Origin: Pseudomonadota bacterium
GTDB lineage: Bacteria > Pseudomonadota > Alphaproteobacteria > Rhizobiales > Hyphomicrobiaceae
Direction of reading: 5' to 3'
Assembly: GCA_021812845.1 (NCBI GenBank)
Contig: JAKAML010000099.1
Coordinates: forward strand, 1 to 5,821
DNA length: 5,821 nucleotides
The position numbers and the translations under genes were made by a program. The notes beneath the pieces are model-generated. The model saw only the letters and a list, made by a program, of their open reading frames with translations, had not been told where the DNA came from and did no database searches. Shown here piece by piece: positions 1-5,118 of this stretch; the first letter of the stretch is position 1; every line of letters begins with the position of its first letter.

Positions 1-238
1 GGAGGGCGCGCGGTCGGGCATCACCGTCAACGTGATCTGCCCCGGCTACATCGCCACCGAGATGGTCAAGGCCGTGCCGCAGGACGTGCTCGAGAAGTCG
101 ATCCTGCCGCAGATCCCGGTCGGCCGCCTCGGCGAGCCGGAGGAGATCGCGCGCTGCGTCGTGTTCCTCGCCTCCGACGAGGCCGGCTTCGTCACCGGCT
201 CGACGCTGACCGCCAACGGCGGCCAGTATCTCGCCTGA
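1..238 (+). CDS. phaB: Acetoacetyl-CoA reductase (PhaB), C-terminal fragment, cut by the left edge
   Basis: Only the last 78 residues are present; the reading frame enters at base 2 and ends at TGA 236-238. The protein is a short-chain dehydrogenase/reductase that, in the PhaB family, reduces acetoacetyl-CoA to (R)-3-hydroxybutyryl-CoA with NADPH in the cytoplasm, supplying polyhydroxybutyrate synthesis. Seen directly: the post-catalytic SDR block ITVNVICPGYIATEMVKAVP, then IPVGRLGEPEEIA, FLASDEAGFVTGS and the terminal NGGQYLA. The PGYIATEMVKA stretch and the GGQY ending match PhaB/PhbB more closely than FabG, which usually has PGFI.TDMT. The Rossmann glycine motif and the Ser-Tyr-Lys catalytic residues lie outside the window. 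A PhaA thiolase gene is often just upstream in this group but cannot be seen. The alternative is a FabG-like ketoreductase of unknown substrate. The SDR call is near certain; the PhaB subtype is likely. Confidence 0.88.
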   Translation, partial: EGARSGITVNVICPGYIATEMVKAVPQDVLEKSILPQIPVGRLGEPEEIARCVVFLASDEAGFVTGSTLTANGGQYLA

Positions 239-279
239 GGATCTCGCCTGAGTATCTCGCCTGAGGATCTCGCGCGTCG
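228..279. repeat. 13-bp tandem repeat spanning the phaB stop codon
   Basis: Three near-identical copies of ATCTCGCCTGAGG lie at 228-240, 241-253 (last base T) and 254-266. A decayed fourth copy, sharing only its first seven bases, is at 267-279. The array begins inside the last codons of phaB and includes its stop. Because 13 is not a multiple of three, the TGA in each copy falls in a different frame (236, 249 and 262), so all three forward frames are closed within 30 bp. The array probably arose by slippage or tandem duplication. Confidence 0.9.
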
Positions 280-327
280 ATCTCATGTCGGTGAGCGGAA
301 GTTCACGCCCCGCTCCTCAAGCACGCC

Positions 328-350
328 TTGGCCGGACGAGATCCGGCCAA
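328..350 (+). terminator. Perfect hairpin after phaB, possible terminator or mRNA 3'-end stabiliser
   Basis: TTGGCCGGA (328-336) pairs perfectly with TCCGGCCAA (342-350) around the 5-nt loop CGAGA. It begins 90 nt past the phaB stop. There is no T-run after it, so it is not a classical intrinsic terminator. It could protect the phaB mRNA 3' end or assist factor-dependent termination. Confidence 0.45.
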
Positions 351-387
351 CGAGCGCAATGCCCTCCGCTCGCGCCCAGCCCGCTGG

Positions 388-410
388 ATGGCCGTGTCGA
401 GCACGGCCAT
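388..410 (+). other. Second perfect hairpin in the phaB-DMT gap
   Basis: ATGGCCGTG (388-396) pairs perfectly with CACGGCCAT (402-410) around the 5-nt loop TCGAG. Its geometry is identical to the hairpin at 328-350 (9-bp stem, 5-nt loop), with the centres exactly 60 nt apart. Both stems contain GGCCG. No T-run follows. The role is unknown: an RNA structure or a dyad protein-binding site are both possible. Confidence 0.45.
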
Positions 411-468
411 GGAGTACTCGGAAGGCGGAGGCGGTCGAGGCTGCGGCGCGTGGGTATCGACTGAGGCT

Positions 469-493
469 GTCGCGCGGGCTCCGCCCGGGCGAC
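469..493 (+). other. Near-perfect hairpin upstream of the DMT exporter start
   Basis: GTCGCGCGGGC (469-479) and GCCCGGGCGAC (483-493) form an 11-bp stem with one mismatch (G474 facing G488) and a 3-nt loop. It ends 53 nt before the exporter ATG. No T-run follows. It could be a leader structure in the exporter mRNA or a weak terminator ahead of it. Confidence 0.35.
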
Positions 494-533
494 GTCTGAA
501 CGATCGGATCGAGCTCCACCGGTGCAAGCAGGC

Positions 534-537
534 GAGG
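534..537 (+). promoter_or_regulatory. Ribosome binding site of the DMT exporter
   Basis: GAGG at 534-537 sits 9 nt before the ATG at 547. It is the best Shine-Dalgarno match in the area and supports 547 over the far-upstream TTG at 328 as the start. Confidence 0.55.
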
Positions 538-546
538 CAGGCACGG

Positions 547-1488
547 ATGCCGCCGGAGACAACTGCCGAGCAACGTATCGCGACGGGCCTCGGGCTCGTC
601 GCGATCCTGCTCTGGTCGTCCCTCGCCGCCGTGACCTCGGCCGTCGCCGCGGTTCCGCCGTTCGAGCTGGTCGCGCTGAGCTTCATACTCTCGACCCTGG
701 CCGGGATCGGCTGGGCGCTCGTGACCGGCGAGCGCATCGGCGCCCTGCGCGACGTTCCGGCGGCCTACTGGCTGCTCGGCGTCTACGGGCTCTACGGCTA
801 CCACGCGGCCTATTTCGTAGCGCTCAAGACGGCGCCGGCGGTCGAGGCCAACCTCATCAACTACCTGTGGCCGCTGCTGATCGTCGTGCTGTCGGCATTC
901 CTGCCGCGCGCCGCGGGCGGCCGGCCGCTCCGCTGGTGGCACGTCGCGGGAGCAGGGCTGGGCTTCACCGGCAGCGCGCTCGTCCTCGCAGGCGGCGTCC
1001 CGGGCTCGGCGGCCGGCGCCGCAGGCACCGCGGCGGTTCCCTTGGGCTACGTGGCCGCCTTCGCCGCGGCGGTGATCTGGTCGACCTACTCGGTCGCCTC
1101 GCGGCTGTTCACCGGCGTGCCGAGCCTGGCCGTCATGGGCACCTCGGCGCTGACCGCCGTGGCCGCGCTCCTGACCAGTCTCGCCGTCGAGACCTGGGTC
1201 TGGCCGGCGGGTGCCGGGCAATGGCTCGCGATCCTGTTCCAGGGGCTCGGCCCCGTGGGCATCGCGTTCTACCTGTGGGACCGCGCGATGAAGCGCGGCG
1301 ACGTGCGGCTCGTCGGGATCGCGTCCTACGTGACGCCGCTGTTGTCGACATTCGGCCTCACGCTCGGCGGAGGGGCCGTCGCGACGCCGCTCCTGTGGGC
1401 GGCGGCGGTGCTGGTGACGGCGGGCGCGGTGCTCGGCGGCGGCGATCTCTGGCTGGCCGGCCGGGGCGCCCTGGCCCGCAAGCGCTGA
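547..1488 (+). CDS. DMT-superfamily (EamA-domain) exporter, YddG-like
   Basis: A 313-residue inner-membrane protein of the drug/metabolite transporter superfamily, usual length about 300 with ten membrane helices in two EamA repeats. The N-terminal repeat starts at about residue 11 (TGLGLVAILLWSSLAAVTSA). It includes the characteristic helix-4 segment around residues 98-119, with NLINYLWPLL. The second repeat starts near residue 165 and carries IWSTYSVASRLF (177-188) and the block GIAFYLWDRAMKRGD (238-252) followed by a YVTPLLS helix. The NYLWPLL and FYLWDRAMKRGD pattern resembles the YddG branch, which exports aromatic amino acids and related metabolites, but substrates cannot be read from sequence in this family. 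ATG 547 is chosen because hydrophobic sequence begins just after it and GAGG precedes it by 9 nt. The gene converges on the NYN gene 52 bp away and ends in a strong terminator. Confidence 0.9.
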   Translation: MPPETTAEQRIATGLGLVAILLWSSLAAVTSAVAAVPPFELVALSFILSTLAGIGWALVTGERIGALRDVPAAYWLLGVYGLYGYHAAYFVALKTAPAVEANLINYLWPLLIVVLSAFLPRAAGGRPLRWWHVAGAGLGFTGSALVLAGGVPGSAAGAAGTAAVPLGYVAAFAAAVIWSTYSVASRLFTGVPSLAVMGTSALTAVAALLTSLAVETWVWPAGAGQWLAILFQGLGPVGIAFYLWDRAMKRGDVRLVGIASYVTPLLSTFGLTLGGGAVATPLLWAAAVLVTAGAVLGGGDLWLAGRGALARKR

Positions 1489-1524
1489 GGGCGCCGCGAC
1501 AGTATCGCGGCGCCCTCCGATTTT
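1487..1524 (+). terminator. Intrinsic terminator overlapping the DMT exporter stop codon
   Basis: GAGGGCGCCGCGA (1487-1499) pairs perfectly with TCGCGGCGCCCTC (1505-1517) around the loop CAGTA, a 13-bp GC-rich stem. It is followed by CGATTTT (1518-1524), a short T-run on the + strand. The last two bases of the exporter TGA are part of the stem. On the minus strand no T-run follows the stem, but the hairpin lies 24 nt past the NYN gene stop and could still help end that transcript. Confidence 0.82.
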
Positions 1525-1540
1525 CGATCCGTGCCGCGGC

Positions 1541-3508
1541 TCAGCCGCGCAGACCCTTGCGCACGAAGCGCGGGAACTCGTCGCCACCGCCGTCGGCCGG
1601 GGCTCCGAACCGGTCGGCGCGCGTCTCGGCGACGTGCTGGCGGCCCTCGTCGAGGCCCCACCAGCGGTCGCCGGACCCCGCCGCTGCCGCCGGCTGCTGC
1701 GGTGCCGGCGCCTCGGCCGGCGCGCGCTGCGGCAGGGCCTGCTGCTGCACCGGAGCGCGGCGCTCGCCGGCTCCCGCTGCCGTGCCGGCGAACCAGGCCT
1801 CGATCAGGTCGAGCTCGTCCGACGACAGGTTGAGACCCTGGCTGCGGCAGCGAGCCACGACGAAGTTGCGGAACCGGCTCGAGAACAGCACCGCCGACGC
1901 GCCTTGCTCGAACCACGGATCGGCCTCGCTCACCACCTCGAGCACGAAGCGGATGTCGTCGCGGCGGATGTCGATGCCGAGCTCGTGCGCACGGGCGCCG
2001 ATGTTGACCAGCGTCTGCGCGCCCGTGAGGCCGTTGCCGTTGATCTCCTGGGCCATGGCCTCGAACAGCGCCCGGTACTCCGGCGGCGACAGCGGCGGCG
2101 CCTGGCACGCCTCGTGGATGCGCGCGATCGACTGCTGGATGGCGTTGGCGGCGTCGGAGACGCGGGGCGGCGCCGGGGCGGCCTGCGGCGCCGGTTGCAA
2201 CTGGCTCCGCTGCACCGGCGCGGTGGGCGGCTGGATCGGCGCGGTACGAGCCGGCGGGCTCGACGCGGCGGGGAGGCCCGGCGACTGTGCGACGGGGTGC
2301 TGCGCCGCGGCGAGCTGCGACGCCGGGGGCTGGCCGTAGGACATCGGCCCCGGCGGCGACTGGCCCAGCGGCGACTGGCCCAGCGGCGACTGGCCGAGGG
2401 GCGATTGACCGAGCTGAGCCGCAGTCGCCGCACGCTGCGGGGCGACGATGGCGTTCTGGCCCTGCGGAGACGGCACCGGCGCCGTCGGCGTGAGGCGTTG
2501 CGGCGGCTGCGGAGCCGCGGCCTCGAACCGCGGCTCGGCATAGTTGAGACGCGGCGCGGGCTCGGCGGCGGGCGGCGCGGCGATCAGCGGCGCCGGCTCC
2601 GGCACGCTCAGAGCCGCGTCGAACACATAGTAGGGCGGCTCGCTCGACATCCGCAGCTCGCCCGGAAGCGCGCGCGACAAGAGCTCTCGGAAGCTGCCCG
2701 TGCCACCCCAGCCGGAGCCCGCCGTCTTGTCGTGGCCGAGCGTGCGGACGAGCCGATCGGCGAGCGCCTCGAGCGGAACCGGCTGGCCGGACTGACGGAC
2801 GAGGGCCGCGACCTCGCCGACGAGCTCGCGGCGCAACACCTCGATCTGGGTGATGCTCGGCACGCGGGCGGTCTCGGCGCCCTGCTCGATCTGGTTGTTC
2901 GGCTCGGCCTCGCCGCCGATGCGGCCCTCGAGCAGCAGCGAGATGAGGTCCGCTTCCCTGACCTCGCCGTCGCTGATCGAGGTGTAGGGCGCCGCCGTGT
3001 GGTCGTTGGCGAAGATCACCGTGCGGCGGGCGTGGGCGCGCAGCCGGTGCAGAACGGGCGTGAAGTCGGCGTCGCCGGAGAGGATGATGAACTCGTCGAA
3101 ATAGGTGTCGTGGCCGAGAAGGTCGCGCACGTCCATGACCATGCGGATGTCGGACGAGTTCTTGAGCTGCGCGGTCAGCGGCGGGCAGTCGATGACCTCG
3201 AAGCCCGAGCGCAGGAAGTGATGTCGCACGAACGGGAACGAGTTCATGTCGGTCGAGTTGTCGGAATTGTTCCGGCGCGGCACCGGGTTGCCGTAGCAGC
3301 GGTTCATCACGATGCGCCGCGGCAGGGTCGGCGACAGGCCGTTGGTCGGCGTGATGAGTCGTCCCGTCTCCAGCTCGCGCAGCCACAGGCTCGCGTCCTT
3401 CGCGAACCGCCGCGCCGCCTCCTCGCTCTTTCTGCGCAGCGACAGGTAGATGTTGTCGTAGTCGACGAAAATGGTCGTCAGAACTGGTCCGGAAGACTCG
3501 CGCCTCAT
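1541..3508 (-). CDS. NYN-domain (PIN-like) ribonuclease-type protein with LOTUS/OST-HTH-like domain and disordered linker
   Basis: 655 residues. An N-terminal NYN domain spans about residues 11-195: FVDYDN (14-19), MDVRDLL (125-131) and ILSGDADFTPVLHRLR (142-157) supply the acidic cluster D16, D126, D146 and D148 expected of a PIN-like metal-dependent nuclease. At about 222-297 is a domain resembling OST-HTH/LOTUS, with the GSFRELL signature (271-277) and a closing PPYYVFD. Residues 301-450 are a Pro/Gln/Ala-rich, probably disordered linker with a GQSPL repeat (about 366-386). Residues about 452-575 form a second folded, mostly helical domain I do not recognise, followed by another low-complexity stretch and a charged tail with W616-W617. 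Known: NYN domains cleave RNA and LOTUS domains bind RNA. Inferred: an RNA-directed nuclease, target unknown. ATG 3508 is preferred; TTG 3517 would abut the GGGGG that probably serves as ribosome binding site. No signal peptide or membrane segment is evident. Confidence 0.87.
   Translation of the reverse strand: MRRESSGPVLTTIFVDYDNIYLSLRRKSEEAARRFAKDASLWLRELETGRLITPTNGLSPTLPRRIVMNRCYGNPVPRRNNSDNSTDMNSFPFVRHHFLRSGFEVIDCPPLTAQLKNSSDIRMVMDVRDLLGHDTYFDEFIILSGDADFTPVLHRLRAHARRTVIFANDHTAAPYTSISDGEVREADLISLLLEGRIGGEAEPNNQIEQGAETARVPSITQIEVLRRELVGEVAALVRQSGQPVPLEALADRLVRTLGHDKTAGSGWGGTGSFRELLSRALPGELRMSSEPPYYVFDAALSVPEPAPLIAAPPAAEPAPRLNYAEPRFEAAAPQPPQRLTPTAPVPSPQGQNAIVAPQRAATAAQLGQSPLGQSPLGQSPLGQSPPGPMSYGQPPASQLAAAQHPVAQSPGLPAASSPPARTAPIQPPTAPVQRSQLQPAPQAAPAPPRVSDAANAIQQSIARIHEACQAPPLSPPEYRALFEAMAQEINGNGLTGAQTLVNIGARAHELGIDIRRDDIRFVLEVVSEADPWFEQGASAVLFSSRFRNFVVARCRSQGLNLSSDELDLIEAWFAGTAAGAGERRAPVQQQALPQRAPAEAPAPQQPAAAAGSGDRWWGLDEGRQHVAETRADRFGAPADGGGDEFPRFVRKGLRG
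2355..2414. repeat. 15-bp tandem repeat (four copies) encoding GQSPL units
   Basis: Units at 2355-2369, 2370-2384, 2385-2399 and 2400-2414. On the + strand the first two are identical (GGCGACTGGCCCAGC); the third differs at two bases near its end and the fourth at several. Read on the minus strand they encode four consecutive pentapeptides of GQSPL type (the last GQSPP) in the NYN protein linker. The period is a multiple of three, so copy-number change keeps frame. Confidence 0.92.
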
Positions 3509-3517
3509 GACCGGCAA

Positions 3518-3522
3518 CCCCC
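3518..3522 (-). promoter_or_regulatory. Weak ribosome binding site of the NYN gene
   Basis: On the minus strand GGGGG (3522-3518) lies 9 nt before ATG 3508. The same run directly abuts the alternative TTG at 3517, which is too close for initiation, so it decides the start in favour of 3508. It is only a partial match to the anti-Shine-Dalgarno sequence. Confidence 0.4.
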
Positions 3523-3607
3523 GTTAGCCGAAGCCTCATCACTCTTGACGGACATTCAGGTGAGTCGCGCCGGGGGAGCAAGCGGGGCCGGGCCATGCAC
3601 CCGACAA

Positions 3608-3628
3608 ATTGGCATTTATCCTGGCAAT
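3608..3628. promoter_or_regulatory. Imperfect inverted repeat in the NYN upstream region, possible operator
   Basis: ATTGGCA (3608-3614) and TGGCAAT (3622-3628) are inverted copies with one mismatch, separated by 7 bp. They lie 100 bp upstream of the NYN start in a patch visibly richer in A/T than its surroundings. The ATTG-N13-CAAT dyad could be a transcription factor site or part of the NYN promoter region. I see no good -35/-10 pair for NYN, so this is a candidate only. Confidence 0.3.
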
Positions 3629-3692
3629 CCGTGGAGTTACCCACAGGCCAGCGCGTCGAATTCAGTGGACGGCACGACAATCGGGCGCGAAT

Positions 3693-4151
3693 TCATTTGT
3701 GCTGTGGCGAACGGGCCTCCGGAGGGTCGCTGCCGTCCGGCCACAGCTCGAATCCGTTGAACTCGAAGCCGGGTGCGACGGTGCAGCCGACGAGCGTCCA
3801 CGCGCCGACGCTCCGCGCCCGCTGCCAGCGTCCGGTCGGGACGACGACCTGCGGCCGCTCACCCCCGAGCACGTCCGGTCCCAGCCGATGCAGCGCCGCC
3901 ATGCCGTCGGGATGGTCGGCGATCGCAAGCTCGAGCGGCGCGCCGGCATACCAGTGCCACACCTCGGCCGCATCGACGCGGTGCCAGCGCGAGACGACGC
4001 CGGCCGGCAGCAGGAAATAGATCGCGGTCGAGGCGGCGCGGCCGGATGCCGTCGGCGTCGGGTCGCGAAACGTCTCGCGGAAGAAGCCGCCCTCGGGGTG
4101 CGGCGCGAGGTCGAGCGCCCGGATCACGTCGCTCGCGGTCGTCGCCGGCAT
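3693..4151 (-). CDS. DUF985-type cupin protein
   Basis: A 152-residue single-domain cupin of the DUF985 (YML079w-like) family, whose biochemical role is not established. Family signatures are all present: LAPHPEGGFFRETFRD (15-30), TAIYFLL (42-48), SRWHRVDAAEVWHWYAG (54-70) with H57, E63 and H66 as possible metal or ligand contacts, GERPQVVVPTGRWQ (97-110), and the closing VGCTVAPGFEFNGFEL (121-136). The length fits the family, so the gene looks intact. ATG 4151 begins just before the first conserved helix; the frame stays open further upstream only inside gloB. It lies 4 nt after the gloB stop. AAGG and GAGG within and just after the gloB end can act as ribosome binding sites, so translation is probably coupled to gloB. 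Some relatives are annotated as sugar or nucleotide-sugar binding proteins. No T-run terminator is evident downstream. Confidence 0.9.
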   Translation of the reverse strand: MPATTASDVIRALDLAPHPEGGFFRETFRDPTPTASGRAASTAIYFLLPAGVVSRWHRVDAAEVWHWYAGAPLELAIADHPDGMAALHRLGPDVLGGERPQVVVPTGRWQRARSVGAWTLVGCTVAPGFEFNGFELWPDGSDPPEARSPQHK

Positions 4152-4155
4152 GGCC

Positions 4156-4926
4156 TCACGCCTTGTTCTTGCGCTCGCGGAGGGCGGCGAACACCTGCCA
4201 GTCCTCGGCCGTCCCCAGTCCGAGCCGGGCACGGATCTCGGGCGAGCGGGTGCGCAGGAACACGTTGGTCTCGAGCTCGCGGTCGAGGCGCGTCGGCAGC
4301 GTCGGTCTGCCGGCCGCGCGCAGCGCCGCGACCTCCGCCACGCGCGCCTCGATGGCGGCGTTGCCGGGCTCGATGTCGCGGCAGAAGCGTCCGTTCTGCG
4401 CCGTGTACTCGTGGCCGCAGTAGATCCGAGTCGCGGCCGGCAGGCGCTTGAGCTTCGACAGCGACGACCACATGATCTCGTAGGTGCCCTCGAACACGCG
4501 GCCGCAACCCATGGCGAACAGCGTATCGCCGACGAACACCGTCGCCTGGCCGGGGATCCAGTAGGCGACGTGGCCGGCGGTGTGGCCCGGCGTCTCGATG
4601 ACGTGGACCTGCGCCGAGCCGAGCGCGAAGCTCTCGCCCTCGCCGACGCCGCGATCGAGCCCGACGATGCGCTCGGCCTCCTTGGCGGGGCCGAGGACCG
4701 TGCATCGGGTCTCGGCCTTGAGCTCGGCGATGCCGGCCGTGTGGTCGTGATGATGGTGCGTGACGAGGATGTGGGTCAGCCGCCAGCCCTTGGCGGCGAG
4801 CGCCTCGCGGACGGCGTCGGCTTCCGGCGCGTCGATCGACGCGGTCGTTCCGGTCGCCGGATCGTGGACGAGGACGCCGTAGTTGTCGTCGAGGCAGGGG
4901 AACTGGTGAAATTCGAGATTGGCCAT
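4156..4926 (-). CDS. gloB: Hydroxyacylglutathione hydrolase (glyoxalase II)
   Basis: A 256-residue cytosolic metallo-beta-lactamase-fold hydrolase that splits S-lactoylglutathione into glutathione and D-lactate, the second step of methylglyoxal detoxification. All binuclear metal ligands are visible: H57, H59, D61 and H62 in THHHHDH (56-62), H115 in TPGHTAGH (112-119), D134 in VGDTLF (132-137) and H172 in CGHEYT (170-175). The glutathione-site block GCGRVFEGT (140-148) and the C-terminal NVFLRTRSPEIR (221-232) are specific to glyoxalase II rather than generic beta-lactamase-fold proteins. The start is the usual family start, with the DDNYGVLVHD strand at 13-22. Full family length, no damage. 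It is the first gene of a two-gene operon with the cupin and diverges from rnhB. There is no clear Shine-Dalgarno sequence before its ATG, but a plausible sigma-70 promoter lies 60-88 nt upstream. Confidence 0.97.
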   Translation of the reverse strand: MANLEFHQFPCLDDNYGVLVHDPATGTTASIDAPEADAVREALAAKGWRLTHILVTHHHHDHTAGIAELKAETRCTVLGPAKEAERIVGLDRGVGEGESFALGSAQVHVIETPGHTAGHVAYWIPGQATVFVGDTLFAMGCGRVFEGTYEIMWSSLSKLKRLPAATRIYCGHEYTAQNGRFCRDIEPGNAAIEARVAEVAALRAAGRPTLPTRLDRELETNVFLRTRSPEIRARLGLGTAEDWQVFAALRERKNKA

Positions 4927-4985
4927 TTTTCGGCTGCTTGTTGGGCGAGGTCGCTCCGGCGCCGTCGGGCCGGGTCGTCGCCCGC

Positions 4986-5014
4986 AATCTAGGCAACCGC
5001 GGTGCCGCTGTCAT
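4986..5014 (-). promoter_or_regulatory. Predicted sigma-70 promoter of gloB-cupin
   Basis: On the minus strand ATGACA (5014-5009) and TAGATT (4991-4986) are separated by 17 bp, matching the -35 consensus at 5 of 6 and the -10 at 4 of 6 positions. Transcription would start near 4979, giving a leader of about 53 nt before the gloB ATG at 4926. This is the best-matching promoter I found in the window. Confidence 0.5.
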
Positions 5015-5083
5015 CCGCCGGGCTCTGCCGTGTCTCGGCGGGTCTTGGCCGTGTCGCCGCGGCGGCGCGTCTGCGCAAGGGTT

Positions 5084-5112
5084 TTGACAGCGGCGCGGCG
5101 AGGCGCGACCTT
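5084..5112 (+). promoter_or_regulatory. Possible rnhB promoter with consensus -35
   Basis: A perfect TTGACA lies at 5084-5089. At 17-bp spacing the -10 would be GACCTT (5107-5112), a poor match to TATAAT, though alphaproteobacterial -10 elements are often loose. The -35 hexamer begins exactly 35 bp before the A of the rnhB ATG (5119), so a transcript from here could start at or near the start codon itself. Confidence 0.35.
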
Positions 5113-5118
5113 CGGCCC

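Larger units (their letters stand above)
239..546. other. Gene-free region between phaB and the DMT exporter gene
   Basis: About 308 bp without a supported gene. It holds the end of the 13-bp repeat array, two perfect hairpins, one near-perfect hairpin and the ribosome binding site of the next gene. The exporter frame stays open upstream to a TTG at 328, but that 73-residue extension is low in hydrophobic residues, looks unlike any DMT N-terminus and is read through the hairpins, so I treat it as non-coding. I could not find a convincing sigma-70 promoter here. The next gene may use a diverged promoter or read-through from phaB. Confidence 0.6.

Noticed and set aside
328..546. N-terminal extension of the exporter from a TTG start at 328
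   Set aside because: The 73 added residues are polar and unlike DMT family N-termini, and the DNA is occupied by hairpins. ATG 547 has a ribosome binding site and directly precedes the first helix.
283..1587. Long minus-strand open frame opposite the exporter
   Set aside because: Its translation is charged and repetitive (Arg, Gly, Ala, Glu), and the plus strand gives a clean ten-helix transporter over the same bases.
522..2339. Long + strand open frame crossing the exporter gene, its terminator and the 3' part of the NYN gene
   Set aside because: Arginine-rich shadow translation in the wrong frame of the exporter; it runs through a strong terminator and two well-supported genes.
2355..2414. 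Short direct repeats considered as a CRISPR array
   Set aside because: The 15-bp units are contiguous with no spacers and are in frame within a protein-coding gene.
3545..3550. TTGACG -35-like hexamer on the + strand
   Set aside because: No -10 partner at the proper spacing and no plus-strand gene downstream for 1.5 kb.
3611..3627. Sigma-54-like -24/-12 promoter (TGGCA ... CTGGCA) on the + strand
   Set aside because: The -12 half does not match TTGC at the required spacing, and no + strand gene follows before 5119.
1634..3760. Very long + strand open frame (over 700 codons) opposite the NYN gene
   Set aside because: It reads as Arg/Ala/Gly-rich low-complexity protein with no domain, while the minus strand encodes clear NYN motifs. 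Long antisense frames are expected in such GC-rich DNA.
4124..5014. Minus-strand frame and a plus-strand frame (4150-4992) overlapping gloB
   Set aside because: Neither shows a domain; gloB carries every glyoxalase II motif in its own frame.
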